DNA of 64,000 nucleotides from contig JAYWLB010000066.1 in assembly GCA_035967665.1 (NCBI GenBank), positions 74,351-138,350 on the forward strand, written 5' to 3'. A program made the translations under genes and the position numbers. Positions 32,273 through 41,563 of this stretch are shown in pieces. Below the pieces are notes generated by a model that had not been told where the DNA came from, did no database searches, and saw only the letters and a list, made by a program, of their open reading frames with translations. How positions within the stretch are numbered: the first letter of the stretch is position 1; every line of letters begins with the position of its first letter. The stretch comes from Arctic95D-9 sp035967665. Lineage in GTDB: Bacteria; Verrucomicrobiota; Verrucomicrobiia; Verrucomicrobiales; DEV007.

Positions 32273-33682
32273 ATGAAGCGGAATTCAGATCACATATTCG
32301 CAACTCCGGCGCGGCGGGATTTTCTCTACGGGATGGGTGCCGGTCTCGGTTCGGTTGCACTGACCTCGATGCTTCGAGATACTGCATTCGGGAGTCATCT
32401 CAAGACGGTGCATCACCCCGCGAAAGCGAAGCGATGCATCTTTCTGATGATGGAGGGCGGTCCCTCTCACATTGATACCTTTGATCCGAAACCGGAGCTG
32501 GCGAAGCGTCACCTTCAAAAGTTTACGCGAAGCGGAAAAGAGGAGAGCGCGATGTCTTCGGGGGATCGCTACTTTGTGAAGAGTCCGTTTGATTTCATCA
32601 AAGCGGGAAAGTCCGGCGCGGATATCTGCACGGAGTGGGAGCATTTGAAAGAGCGCGTCGATGACATCTGTTTCTTCCGCGGGGCGCAGGTGGAGTCGGT
32701 GAATCATCCGACGGCCTGCTATCAGTTGAATACAGGGAACCGGTTTGGTGGCGATCCCGGAGTCGGTTCCTGGGTTACCTACGGGCTTGGAACGGAGAAC
32801 GAAAATCTTCCCGGTTTTGTTGTGCTTCCGCGGGCGAGTTATCCTCAGGGAGGTGCCGCGAACTGGTCGAATGGATTTCTTCCCGCTGAGTTTCAGGGAA
32901 CCCCGCTTCGGCCGGAGGGAAGTCCTATTCTCGATCTTTCACCTCCGAAGGGCGTGAGCCGTGAGCGTCAGCGTAAGAATCTCGATTTGTTAGGTTCTCT
33001 GAATCAGCGGCATCTGGAATCGCGGGAAGGGCGGGGGGATCTTGAGGCCCGGATGTCGAGCTACGAGCTTGCCTACCGCATGCAGATGGAGGTTCCCGGC
33101 GTGCTCGATTTGGAGGGAGAGGATAGGAAGACTCTCGAATCATACGGGATTGGAGAATCAAAGACGGATGCTTTCGGACGAAAGTGTCTTCTCGCCCGAA
33201 GGCTCGTTGAAAAAGGTGTCCGCTTTGTTCAGGCATACGCGGGGAACTGGGATTCACACGATTATATCCAGCGGGCTCACGGCTCGCTGATCAAGTCGGT
33301 CGACAAGCCGATTGCCGGATTGCTGAAGGATCTCAAGGAGCGTGGGATGCTTGATGATACCCTCGTTGTCTGGTGTGGAGAGTTCGGGCGGACGCCGGAC
33401 AACGGGCTTCGCGGTGGTGGACAATCCTACGGTCGTGATCATAATGCGAAGGCAATGACAATGTGGTTTGCTGGTGGTGGCGTCAAAGCCGGTCATACCA
33501 TAGGGGCGACAGATGAGATCGGAGCGGAGGCGGTTGAAAGTGTGCATCACATCAGGGATGTTCACGTCACACTTTTGCATTTGTTAGGACTGGATGATAA
33601 CCGGCTCAGTTTTTACCATGCGGGCCGTCATAAACAACTTTCCCAGTTTGGAGGAACTGTGATTGATGATTTGATTGCTTAG
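32273..33682 (+). CDS. DUF1501 family exported protein
   Basis: A 469-residue protein with a Tat-like leader (RRDFLYGMGAGLGSVALTSM). The body fits DUF1501, a sulfatase/phosphatase-like alpha-beta fold: AKRCIFLMMEGGPSHIDTFD (metal-site Asp/His near the start), VESVNHPTACYQLNTG, GARFVQ-like KGVRFVQAYAGNWDSHD, LDDTLVVWCGEFGRTPDNG and GRDHNAKAMTMWFAGGGVKAG. The alkaline-phosphatase-like features suggest hydrolysis of a sulfate or phosphate ester, which is inference. Gap to the PSD1 gene is 2 bases, so both are made together. Folding before Tat export would suit a metal cofactor. Confidence 0.93.
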   Translation: MKRNSDHIFATPARRDFLYGMGAGLGSVALTSMLRDTAFGSHLKTVHHPAKAKRCIFLMMEGGPSHIDTFDPKPELAKRHLQKFTRSGKEESAMSSGDRYFVKSPFDFIKAGKSGADICTEWEHLKERVDDICFFRGAQVESVNHPTACYQLNTGNRFGGDPGVGSWVTYGLGTENENLPGFVVLPRASYPQGGAANWSNGFLPAEFQGTPLRPEGSPILDLSPPKGVSRERQRKNLDLLGSLNQRHLESREGRGDLEARMSSYELAYRMQMEVPGVLDLEGEDRKTLESYGIGESKTDAFGRKCLLARRLVEKGVRFVQAYAGNWDSHDYIQRAHGSLIKSVDKPIAGLLKDLKERGMLDDTLVVWCGEFGRTPDNGLRGGGQSYGRDHNAKAMTMWFAGGGVKAGHTIGATDEIGAEAVESVHHIRDVHVTLLHLLGLDDNRLSFYHAGRHKQLSQFGGTVIDDLIA

Positions 33683-33695
33683 CGAATGGTGAGGG

Positions 33696-34340
33696 ATGTT
33701 CGCGATTGTCCGATTTCTTTACGTGCTGGTGCTCCCTGTCGCGGGATGTGTTGTCCTGGCATCTAAAGGAAGTCATCTCGGGGTCGGCTGGGCTCTGCTC
33801 ATCGTTGTTGGGATTTTCATCTATCACTATCTTCAGGCCGCCCTCATTGTTACGGAGCGTGCGGTAAAGGCCGGGGTGAAGAATCTCTTCCTCGGGGTAT
33901 TTCCGATCGTTCTCGTCGGGGTTTCGGCTTCCTTTGCATGGCAGGACTGGATTGTGGAGCAGATGTTTCTCGAAGCCGGTGCTTTCAGTCTCGGCGTGGC
34001 CTTCATCGCGGTTGGGAAGGGATTTCGGGAAGGGCGAAAGGCTCCCTGGGGAGCTATTGTGATCGTGTTTCTACTCCCCGCCCTGACCCTGGTCTATCTC
34101 GCGGGCCGCACGGTTTTTCGGGCGAAGGAGTTTTCGTTGCAGTGGGATGGTGCTCTTATCCTGGCGGTCGCGATGGTCGTTGCGGTGGTTGACACGGTGC
34201 GTCGCCTCCATCCCTACGTGCTCGGGAACGACCAGCTCGAGGAACCCCTTAAGCAGGGGTGGCAGATCATCTTTGCCGGGGTCTGGATGCTCGCTCTTTT
34301 CGTGGGTTTGCCTCTTATTTTGAAGTATCCCGGTTCGTAG
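33696..34340 (+). CDS. Integral membrane protein of unknown function
   Basis: A 214-residue protein with about six or seven hydrophobic segments: AIVRFLYVLVLPVAGCVVLA, LLIVVGIFIYHYLQAALIV, LFLGVFPIVLVGVSASFAW, AIVIVFLLPALTLVYLAG, GALILAVAMVVAVVDTV and QIIFAGVWMLALFVGLPLIL. No motif is recognised. The gene starts 13 bases after the DUF1501 stop, so it may be in that operon, but the family link is unknown. Confidence 0.6.
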   Translation: MFAIVRFLYVLVLPVAGCVVLASKGSHLGVGWALLIVVGIFIYHYLQAALIVTERAVKAGVKNLFLGVFPIVLVGVSASFAWQDWIVEQMFLEAGAFSLGVAFIAVGKGFREGRKAPWGAIVIVFLLPALTLVYLAGRTVFRAKEFSLQWDGALILAVAMVVAVVDTVRRLHPYVLGNDQLEEPLKQGWQIIFAGVWMLALFVGLPLILKYPGS

Positions 34341-34460
34341 CGGGATCGCTTCGCCGGTAAGGCCGGTTGTGAACGGGGCGGGGACCCTACCCATTGATAC
34401 GGGCGATGATTTGCTTGCGTAGACGGGGGCATCAGGGGACCGTGTAACTGCTTAAGTCAT

Positions 34461-35435
34461 ATGAAAGTTCTCGTCACCGGTGGAGCCGGATATATTGGAA
34501 GCGTTGCCGTCGAATCTTTGCGGGCGGCAGGGCACACCGTGGCCGTATTTGACAATCTTTACATGGGGCATCGTGAGGCGGTCGATCCTGAAGTGACTTT
34601 CTTCGAGGCCGACCTTGCGGACCGAAAGGCAGTCGATAGCGCCCTCGATTCTTTCCGCCCTGATTCAATCATGCACTTTGCCGCCTATTCGCTGGTGGGG
34701 GAGTCTGTCGAGAAACCGTTCAAGTATCTTGGCGATAACGTCGTGAACGGGATCAACCTGATTGAGTCGGCCATCGAACACGGAGTGGAGCGCTTCATTC
34801 TTTCCTCGACTGCCAACCTCTTCGATGAGCCGGAGACGATTCCCATTTCGGAAAAGGAGAAGCTCATCCCCGGAAGTCCTTACGGGGAGTCAAAATTCTT
34901 TCTCGAGCGGATCCTTCACTGGGCGAACCGGACAAAAGGGCTTCGCTATGCCGCGCTGCGCTACTTCAACGCAGCCGGTTGCACTGAAACACGCGGCGAA
35001 GATCACGACCCGGAGACGCATCTGATTCCTTTAATTCTCCAGGTCGCCCTGGGGCAGCGGGAGAGCATCAAGATTTTCGGCGATGATTACGACACTCCGG
35101 ACGGCACCTGCATTCGCGACTACATTCATGTCTCCGATCTGGCGCAGGCTCACATTCTTGCCCTGGAGGCTCTCAGGGAGCACGAAACGCTTCACTACAA
35201 TCTCGGGAACGGGAGCGGGTTCAGCGTGAAGGAAGTCGTTGAAACTGTCCGTGAGGTGACTGGTCATCCGATTCCTGCCGAGACGACTCCACGACGGGCC
35301 GGTGATCCCGCGATGTTGATTGCGGACAGTCGCAAAGTGAGGAGCGAACTGGGTTGGGTCCCTCAATATCCTGATCTGAGATCGATTGTTCAATCGGCGT
35401 GGGACTGGCATCAGGCTCATCCGAACGGTTATTGA
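34461..35435 (+). CDS. galE: UDP-glucose 4-epimerase (GalE family)
   Basis: A 324-residue extended SDR enzyme interconverting UDP-glucose and UDP-galactose. The NAD-binding motif MKVLVTGGAGYIGSVAVESL (G-x-x-G-x-x-G) opens the protein, followed by MHFAAYSLVGES, and the catalytic pair Tyr141/Lys145 in SPYGESKFF. RYFNAAG and DGTCIRDYIHVSDLAQAH are typical of GalE. The substrate block near residue 117 reads SSTANLFDEP, where E. coli GalE has S-S-A-T/C, so the enzyme could act on a related nucleotide sugar. Its product could feed the exopolysaccharide cluster, though it is encoded 7 kb away. Confidence 0.9.
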   Translation: MKVLVTGGAGYIGSVAVESLRAAGHTVAVFDNLYMGHREAVDPEVTFFEADLADRKAVDSALDSFRPDSIMHFAAYSLVGESVEKPFKYLGDNVVNGINLIESAIEHGVERFILSSTANLFDEPETIPISEKEKLIPGSPYGESKFFLERILHWANRTKGLRYAALRYFNAAGCTETRGEDHDPETHLIPLILQVALGQRESIKIFGDDYDTPDGTCIRDYIHVSDLAQAHILALEALREHETLHYNLGNGSGFSVKEVVETVREVTGHPIPAETTPRRAGDPAMLIADSRKVRSELGWVPQYPDLRSIVQSAWDWHQAHPNGY

Positions 35436-35509
35436 GTTGGCCGGAACGCGGCTCGAAAGGGAGTTTTTTTTGGTTCCCCAGTTGATGGCGACTTGCTAGG
35501 ATTAACCCC

Positions 35510-36430
35510 ATGAAAATTTCACGTCGAACCTGGATGACAGGTATGCTGAGTGCAGGTGCGCTTCCTTTGAATGATGCCTTTGCCGTTCCTGAGCCCTATG
35601 AACGCAGTGGTTCCTCTCTGCAGGTCGGGCTCGCGGCGTATTCATTTCGAAGTCACTTCGAGTTCATGAAAGGAGCACCGAACAAGTCACTCGCGGAGGG
35701 AGTCGAGCCAATTGACATGGTTTCTTTTATCAAATGGTGTGCTTCTCAGGGCGTTGCCGGCGCGGAGTTGACCAGTTACTTTTTCCCGCCGGATGTCGAG
35801 CCTTCCTATTTGGCTGAATGCCGGAGAGTTGGTCATGTAAACGGCGTCGATATTTCCGGAACGGCGGTGGGCAATAATTTCTCCTATCCCCGTTCAGCTC
35901 CGGAGCGAGCCGAGCAGATGGATTATGTGAAGCGATGGATCGATCATTCCATGATCATGGGCGCTCCGCACATTCGGATTTTCGCAGGTAAGCATCCCAA
36001 GGGCGTAAGCGGAGAGGAGGCCGAGGCAATTGCGATCGACGCGTTGAGTGAGGCTGCAGAGTATGCCGCAGAAAAAGGTGTCATGTTAGGGATTGAAAAT
36101 CATGACAGCATTGCCACGGCGGCGCGCCTTCTTCGGATTGTAAAAGCGGTCGACAGCCCCTGGGTGGGCGTGAATCTCGATAGCGGTAATTTCATCGCCG
36201 ACGATGTCTATGCTGAGATGGCAGCGGCGGCTCCTTATGCGATCAACGTGCAGTTGAAAACCGAGATCAAAGTCGGTGATAAGAAAGAGCCGGTCGATAT
36301 GGAGCGTGTCATCAATATCCTCAAAGATTCGGGCTACGCAGGCTATGCGGTCCTCGAATACGAGGAGGATAAAGATCCCTTCGAGCACATTCCGCCTATT
36401 CTGGAACAGCTTCAAAAGCTCTGCCAGTAG
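35510..36430 (+). CDS. Secreted TIM-barrel sugar-phosphate isomerase/epimerase-like protein
   Basis: A 306-residue protein of the xylose-isomerase-like TIM-barrel superfamily. The N-terminus is a Tat-like signal (ISRRTWMTGMLSAGALPLNDAFA). Barrel landmarks are VGLAAYSFRSHFEF, MVSFIKWCASQGVAGAELTS, GAPHIRIFAGKHPKG, AAEYAAEKGVMLGIENHDSI (E in the third metal strand), VGVNLDSGNFIADDV (D-S-G-N) and YAVLEYEEDKDPFEHI. Such proteins are abundant in Planctomycetes and Verrucomicrobia and probably isomerise sugars or inositols; the substrate is unknown. The gene starts 74 bases after galE. Confidence 0.85.
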   Translation: MKISRRTWMTGMLSAGALPLNDAFAVPEPYERSGSSLQVGLAAYSFRSHFEFMKGAPNKSLAEGVEPIDMVSFIKWCASQGVAGAELTSYFFPPDVEPSYLAECRRVGHVNGVDISGTAVGNNFSYPRSAPERAEQMDYVKRWIDHSMIMGAPHIRIFAGKHPKGVSGEEAEAIAIDALSEAAEYAAEKGVMLGIENHDSIATAARLLRIVKAVDSPWVGVNLDSGNFIADDVYAEMAAAAPYAINVQLKTEIKVGDKKEPVDMERVINILKDSGYAGYAVLEYEEDKDPFEHIPPILEQLQKLCQ

Positions 36431-36471
36431 GTTGGTTTCCGGTTCGCGATTTCGGAATAGTTGGTTTCGAG

Positions 36472-36492
36472 ATTGACGCAGGGGGCGTCAAT
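36472..36492 (+). terminator. Hairpin between the TIM-barrel gene and the TPR gene
   Basis: A perfect 8-base stem (ATTGACGC/GCGTCAAT) with a 5-base loop lies just before the GTG start of the TPR protein. No T-run of any length follows, so it is a weak terminator candidate, or a translational control element for the next gene. Confidence 0.4.
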
Positions 36493-36495
36493 TTC

Positions 36496-39405
36496 GTGTC
36501 ATGTGGGGAGACAAATTTGTCTCCCTTCTTTTTGAAAGCCATTCTTCCATTCTGTGTTGCGGCGATTTGGGCGATGCCCACGTCGGTTCGGTGCGTGGAA
36601 GAGGAAACGGAAACGGCTGATCCCACGGGCGCGGCGATCGAAACAGAGGGGGCTGCGCAACTGCTCGAGCGCGGCAGGGTGGCCTTTGCCGCGAATGATT
36701 TTTTGGTCGCAGAGGAGGCGCTTGAAAAATTCATTATCGATTACGGGGAGGCCGAGGAGGCGAAGGAAGCGGTTCGCGTGCATCGTCCTATGTTGGCGAT
36801 CAGTAAGGTCGGGTTGAAGAAATTCGCGGAGGCACTGAAGTGGATCGCCCTGTCACTGAAGGATCCGAAGCTGGATGCCCGTCTCGGCGACGAGTTAAAA
36901 TTCTGGCGCGGAATCTGTCTCATGACCGGCGGGGAACTGGTCGATGCTCAGCACGCATTCGGAGCCTACTGGGCGGATGAATCGCATCAGGCATTCAAAC
37001 GCTACGAAGCTCTTCTTCTTTTTGCGACCCTATACATTCAACAGGGATTCCCGATCGATGCGGCTGATTTTCTCGAAGATCAGCAGCCGAAAATTCGTGA
37101 ATCGGCTCCGGAGGCAGCGGGTCGGGCCGTCGTCCTTGAACTGTATGCACGCCTGCAGTCAGAGCAGCCTGACAAAGCTCTCGCGGTGATCCGTCGCGAG
37201 TATGACTCAATGGAATCAATGACGCAGGTAATCAGCTTTCAAAGTCTCGCTTTGCAGCTCGGGTCAACCTTTCTGGAAAACGAAAACTGGTACGATGCGA
37301 TCATCTGCATGCAGCGGATCTGGCCGGCGGAGAAATTGATCGAAGCGCAGGGGGACCGGGTGAAGGAGATCGAGGAGCGAATCGCGCTACTCGAAAAGCG
37401 GGAGAACGCGCAGGGCGTTGTCTTCCAATTGAAAGCCATTTTGAAGCGGGTCGAAAGAGAGTTGGAGAATTTCAGGAAAATGGAAAACTTTGATTCTGCG
37501 CTCCAGCTGCGACTCGCGATGGCGTATCAGGGGCTCGGTCGTTATCGTGAGGCGGCGCTGATCATGGAAGAAATGCTGGCGGTGATGCCGCCGGATCCGG
37601 TTGTCGAAAGTGCCACCCTCGCGCAGTTGCAATGCTGGATGGAAATCAAGCGCTGGCCCAAAGCCGTCGCCGCGGCGGAGCAGTATGAGAAAGTTTTCGG
37701 CGAAGAGGGAAAATTTCTTCCCACGGTTTTGTTTCTCAAAGCCGAGGCGCTGCGGGAGGATCAGCAATATGGAACCGCTCAGCTTGCCTACGGGGATCTC
37801 GTGGAACGTTTTCCGGAGGATGATTTCGCGGCCAAAGCGCTCTTCATGCAGGGCTTTCTCTACCTGCAGCAGGATGACAATGAGGGGGCTCTCTATCAGT
37901 TTGATCAGGTTCAGCGGAAGTACCCTGAGTCGCCGATGGCTCAGGATGCCGACTACTGGACGGGGCAGGCCTTTTCGTTCTCCGGAATGTATGCGGAGGC
38001 CCGTGAACATCTCGAAGGATACTTGAAGCGGCACAAGACGGCGAAGTATTTGAAGGAGGCAATTTTTCGTATCGCAGTCTGTACCTTTTCACTGGCTGAG
38101 TATGAAGACGCGATCCGTTTGCTCGAAGGATTCGTCGAAGACTATGCAGGCGATCCTTTCACGGATGAAGCCAATCTCCTGCTGGGCGATGCCTACTTTG
38201 GTCAGGGTGAAACGGAGGCGGGGTTCGCGGCTTATGAGCGTGTCAGGCCTACGGCGGTGCGGTTTTTTGAAGAAGCCTGGTTTAAAAAGGGAAACGCTTT
38301 CAAGTTGCTTGAAGAGTATGAGACGATGCGGACGCATTTCGAGGATTTCGTTGTCGCATACCCTGACAGTAATCGAATGCCGGAGGCGGTTTACTGGGTC
38401 GGGTGGACCTATCTGAATGCGGATGAGCCTGAAAAGGCCCGGGAGAAATACTGGGAGGTGATCGAAAAATACGGGAATGACCCGGATCGCTACGGCGTCC
38501 TCGATGTCATCGCCGCGTTGCCGAAGGTTTATAAGGATGAGGGCGAAGACGGTAAGGAGACTGTGCTCACGAAGCTTCAGGTCATGAAGACGAGAGCGGC
38601 GATCGCGAAGGAGGCGACGCGCGCGGTCCGGGCTGGCTACGGGAAATCGCTCATCGTCGGAAAAGCGGATACCGTGGTGGGGTCTGATGTCGCGGTGCGT
38701 TCGGAGTTGCTCGATATCTTCAAGTGGGTCGATCCGCAGAATCACAACCCTGCCATTTCGGTGGCGATAGCTGAGGCGCAACTTGCGGCGGGAAACCGGA
38801 CCACTGCCAAAAATCTCTTCACCGAAATTCGACGGTGGCATCCGCGTGCGGTGCAGAAGGATCGCATCTATCGGGCTCTCGGGTCGATTGCCGCGCGGGA
38901 GGGTGACACCGATAAGGCGATTGAGTTCTATGACAGGTTTGAGCGCGAGGCGATTGCCTCGGCACAGTTGGGGGAAGTTCGGATTGAAAAGGCGGGGATT
39001 CTCAGGGAAGTGGGGAAAACGCGGGAAGCGCTTGAAACCCTCGAGTCAGTTCTCGAGACAGGTGGTGTCACCGCGCAAACCAAGGCCGGAGCGCTCTTTG
39101 ATCTCGGCGAGACTTGCGTGGCGGCCGGGGACCTGAAGCGGGCCATTGTCTATTTTGAAAGGCTCTACGTTGCCTACGGAAAATTCAGCGAGCTCAATGC
39201 GAAGGCTTATTGGGAGCGCGGTAAAGCACTCGAGAGTCTCGAGCTGAACCGTGAGGCACTCGAGACCTATGAAGAGCTGGTGAGTCGCGCGGATCTGGAA
39301 CGTTTCGAGGAAACGAAAAAGGCAGGAGAGAAGATTGCCCGGTTGAAAACCCTCGTGCCTCCCGCCGGAGAAGCCGAAGCAGGGGAAAGCGAGGTCGCGT
39401 TATGA
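36496..39405 (+). CDS. Large tetratricopeptide-repeat protein, exported
   Basis: A 969-residue protein composed mainly of TPR helices. A signal-like segment (FFLKAILPFCVAAIWAMPTSVRC) is followed by AAQLLERGRVAFAANDFLVAEE and about 15-20 helical repeats, such as AQLAYGDLVERFPEDDFAAKALF, QFDQVQRKYPESPMAQDADYW, REHLEGYLKRHKTAKYLKEA, DAIRLLEGFVEDYAGDPFTDE and EKAREKYWEVIEKYGNDPDRY, many carrying the outer-membrane-lipoprotein style F/Y-P pattern of TolA-binding (YbgF/CpoB) repeats. Its neighbours are ExbB/ExbD. The role is probably a periplasmic scaffold for that motor. The start is GTG 36496, chosen because a hairpin precedes it; TTG further on is possible. Confidence 0.88.
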   Translation: MSCGETNLSPFFLKAILPFCVAAIWAMPTSVRCVEEETETADPTGAAIETEGAAQLLERGRVAFAANDFLVAEEALEKFIIDYGEAEEAKEAVRVHRPMLAISKVGLKKFAEALKWIALSLKDPKLDARLGDELKFWRGICLMTGGELVDAQHAFGAYWADESHQAFKRYEALLLFATLYIQQGFPIDAADFLEDQQPKIRESAPEAAGRAVVLELYARLQSEQPDKALAVIRREYDSMESMTQVISFQSLALQLGSTFLENENWYDAIICMQRIWPAEKLIEAQGDRVKEIEERIALLEKRENAQGVVFQLKAILKRVERELENFRKMENFDSALQLRLAMAYQGLGRYREAALIMEEMLAVMPPDPVVESATLAQLQCWMEIKRWPKAVAAAEQYEKVFGEEGKFLPTVLFLKAEALREDQQYGTAQLAYGDLVERFPEDDFAAKALFMQGFLYLQQDDNEGALYQFDQVQRKYPESPMAQDADYWTGQAFSFSGMYAEAREHLEGYLKRHKTAKYLKEAIFRIAVCTFSLAEYEDAIRLLEGFVEDYAGDPFTDEANLLLGDAYFGQGETEAGFAAYERVRPTAVRFFEEAWFKKGNAFKLLEEYETMRTHFEDFVVAYPDSNRMPEAVYWVGWTYLNADEPEKAREKYWEVIEKYGNDPDRYGVLDVIAALPKVYKDEGEDGKETVLTKLQVMKTRAAIAKEATRAVRAGYGKSLIVGKADTVVGSDVAVRSELLDIFKWVDPQNHNPAISVAIAEAQLAAGNRTTAKNLFTEIRRWHPRAVQKDRIYRALGSIAAREGDTDKAIEFYDRFEREAIASAQLGEVRIEKAGILREVGKTREALETLESVLETGGVTAQTKAGALFDLGETCVAAGDLKRAIVYFERLYVAYGKFSELNAKAYWERGKALESLELNREALETYEELVSRADLERFEETKKAGEKIARLKTLVPPAGEAEAGESEVAL

Positions 39406-40331
39406 AGTTTTTCGTGATGATATTGTGTTGCCTGATTTCCGGGTTTTTATCGAGAGCGGAGGATGTGATTTATTTGAAAACGGGGGAGTCTGCGCTTTGT
39501 CGAATCGATGCGATCACGCCGAAGATTACGAATTTCACTCTCTTGAGTGATCCCGGTCCGGCGAAAGGATCAGCCCGCCGAACGGTGGCAACGGAACGGA
39601 TTGATTATTTCGTGTTTGGATTCAAACCGGGAGAGGAAGCGGTCTATCAAAACCGCAAAAGGGAAAGTTCGGAGGTGCTGGAGAAATGGTGGAATACCTG
39701 GTTCGCTCATCTCAGTCGCCCCCGCGCCCGGACCGCGGCCTTCGGGAGTGCGTTCGCTCATGCCCTCCTTCGCGAGGATCCCGAGATCAATGCGAAGCGG
39801 GCTCTTTCTGTTTTTGATCGGATCATCGGTCGAGCCTGGTCGGAGGACGATGTTGCCGAGGCGAAGCAGGGACGATTGCGGGCCCTGATGGCGATGGGGG
39901 ATCTTGAGACGGCGACTCATGAGGCTCATTTGCTCGCGGGGGAAACCGAGGATCCCGGACTCCTTATCGAAGTGAAATACCTTCTCGCCCAGGCGGATTT
40001 TGAAACACTGAAGGTGCTTATCGAAGAGAACCCGAAATGGGAGGAGGACGATGAAGTGCGGCCGGAACGGAATCGCCTATATCACATCGTCGTTGATCAG
40101 TTACTCTGGCCTCATCTCTTCCACGCGACCCGGGAGAATGAAGCGGCGCGCGGTCTTTTTGGCGTTGCCGGCGTCTATCGTTTCGCGGGTGAAGAGGAGC
40201 TCGCTCTGGCTGCCTGTGAGGATGTGATCCAGCTCTATCCCGAAACCGATTTTACCCCGGGAGCTGTTGCCCTCGCCGAACAAATACAATCTCAATCAGC
40301 ACCTCACACTCCGGAAAAAGAAGACCCATGA
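39402..40331 (+). CDS. Exported protein with TPR-like helices (motor operon)
   Basis: A 309-residue protein with a signal peptide (FFVMILCCLISGFLSRA). The first 60 residues are beta-rich (EDVIYLKTGESALCRIDAITP...), resembling the Sm-like/DUF-type N-terminus in verrucomicrobial operons. The rest is helical with repeats such as RALMAMGDLETATHEAHLLAGE and ALAACEDVIQLYPETDF, like a TPR solenoid. Its ATG overlaps the large TPR gene by 4 bases, and its own stop overlaps the exbB start by 4 bases, so it is translationally coupled on both sides. It is probably another periplasmic part of the ExbB/ExbD system. I do not recognise the family. Confidence 0.7.
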   Translation: MKFFVMILCCLISGFLSRAEDVIYLKTGESALCRIDAITPKITNFTLLSDPGPAKGSARRTVATERIDYFVFGFKPGEEAVYQNRKRESSEVLEKWWNTWFAHLSRPRARTAAFGSAFAHALLREDPEINAKRALSVFDRIIGRAWSEDDVAEAKQGRLRALMAMGDLETATHEAHLLAGETEDPGLLIEVKYLLAQADFETLKVLIEENPKWEEDDEVRPERNRLYHIVVDQLLWPHLFHATRENEAARGLFGVAGVYRFAGEEELALAACEDVIQLYPETDFTPGAVALAEQIQSQSAPHTPEKEDP

Positions 40332-41149
40332 ACTCATATTACTCTCCACGCCGATTCGCGGGAATTGGATTTTTCCTCATCGCTTTTTGCGCAGCTCTCA
40401 GTTCTGCCTTTGCCGGGGATGCCGCCGATGCCGGTGTCATTGAGCAAAACGTTTCCGCACTGGATCTTTATAATCAGGGCGGGAGTTTCATGCACATTTT
40501 ACTGGTGTGCTCGATCGGAACGATTGCGGTGGCGGTTTATTGTTTTGTTCAGATTAACCGGAAGCGAATGGCTCCACCGGAGATGGTCGACCAGGTCAAC
40601 CGGGCAATGGCGGCGAAGGATGTCGGTACGGCCTACAGCGTTTGTCAGGGGAATCCCAGCAGCTACGCGAAGGTGATGACAGGTGCGTTGTTGAAAGTGA
40701 ACTTCGAACGCGATCTTGCCAACAAGGCGAGCATGATGGATGCGGCAGCGGAGGGACTCGACGAGGAGGAACATCGTCAGATGGTCTGGGTGAATTACCT
40801 GAATATCTTCGCAACGCTCGCTCCGATGGTGGGATTGTTAGGGACGGTTTGGGGGATGATCGAGGCCTTTGACAAACTGGCGACTACGAGTGGTGACGCG
40901 AAGCAGCTCGCGGGCGGAATTAAGATCGCGATGGTGACGACAGCGGGTGGACTTATTGTAGGTATCCCCGCGATGTTCTTTTACTTCTTCTTTCGCGACA
41001 AGCTGCAGGGAGTGATGACGACGGTGCAGAAACACGCCAGTTTTGCGATCGATATTCTTTCGGGGGAGATCCGGCTCGAAGGGGCCGTGCAGGAGGAAGT
41101 CGCCGCCGCGGAAACGGCAACGGAAAGCGAAGATTCAGCAGAGAGCTAG
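40328..41149 (+). CDS. exbB: MotA/TolQ/ExbB proton-channel protein
   Basis: A 273-residue inner-membrane protein. Unusually, the first segment (GIGFFLIAFCAALSSAFAGD) looks like a cleavable signal peptide, as in some ExbBs. The first ExbB helix is MHILLVCSIGTIAVAVYCFVQI, then a cytoplasmic loop, then LNIFATLAPMVGLLGTVWGMIEAF and GGIKIAMVTTAGGLIVGIPAMFFYF, holding the conserved L-L-G-T-V and T-T-A-G-L patterns. With ExbD it forms a proton-driven stator that powers a TonB-like partner. It begins at an ATGA overlap with the previous gene, and ExbD starts 3 bases after its stop. Confidence 0.92.
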   Translation: MNSYYSPRRFAGIGFFLIAFCAALSSAFAGDAADAGVIEQNVSALDLYNQGGSFMHILLVCSIGTIAVAVYCFVQINRKRMAPPEMVDQVNRAMAAKDVGTAYSVCQGNPSSYAKVMTGALLKVNFERDLANKASMMDAAAEGLDEEEHRQMVWVNYLNIFATLAPMVGLLGTVWGMIEAFDKLATTSGDAKQLAGGIKIAMVTTAGGLIVGIPAMFFYFFFRDKLQGVMTTVQKHASFAIDILSGEIRLEGAVQEEVAAAETATESEDSAES

Positions 41150-41152
41150 TTT

Positions 41153-41563
41153 ATGGTGCGCCGCCGAAAGAGACCTTTGGACGAGGTGAGTTTTCAGATC
41201 ACTCCGATGATCGATATGACTTTCCTTCTCCTCATCTTTTTCATGGTGACCCAGAAAATAACGGAACAGGAAGTGAATGTGCCGGTGAAGCTGCCGGTCG
41301 CTCTCAGTGCCGCCCCTCCCCAGAAGACGGAGCGGGATATCATTAACATTGATGGAGAAGGGAATTATTACATTGGGGATCGCATCGCCTCGAAAGAGGA
41401 AGTGCTCGCTCATCTCAAAGTGAAGTTCAAAGACTTCCCTCCGCTTCAGATTTATCTCAGGGCTGATCAGAATACCCCGTCGAAAAAGATTCGGGAGTTC
41501 GTTGAAATGGCGACTGAAGTGGGAGCGATCGATTTAATTTTTGGTGTCTATGGAAAACAGTAA
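41153..41563 (+). CDS. exbD: ExbD/TolR biopolymer transport protein (first copy)
   Basis: A 136-residue protein with one N-terminal helix. The key proton-path Asp lies in FQITPMIDMTFLLLIFFMVT, as in ExbD/TolR, preceded by the basic RRRKRPLDE anchor. The periplasmic part (DIINIDGEGNYYIGDRIASKEEVLAHL, LQIYLRADQNTP) fits the usual ExbD domain. It pairs with the ExbB upstream. A second, different ExbD follows after a 279-base gap, so the motor may be a heteromer. Confidence 0.93.
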   Translation: MVRRRKRPLDEVSFQITPMIDMTFLLLIFFMVTQKITEQEVNVPVKLPVALSAAPPQKTERDIINIDGEGNYYIGDRIASKEEVLAHLKVKFKDFPPLQIYLRADQNTPSKKIREFVEMATEVGAIDLIFGVYGKQ

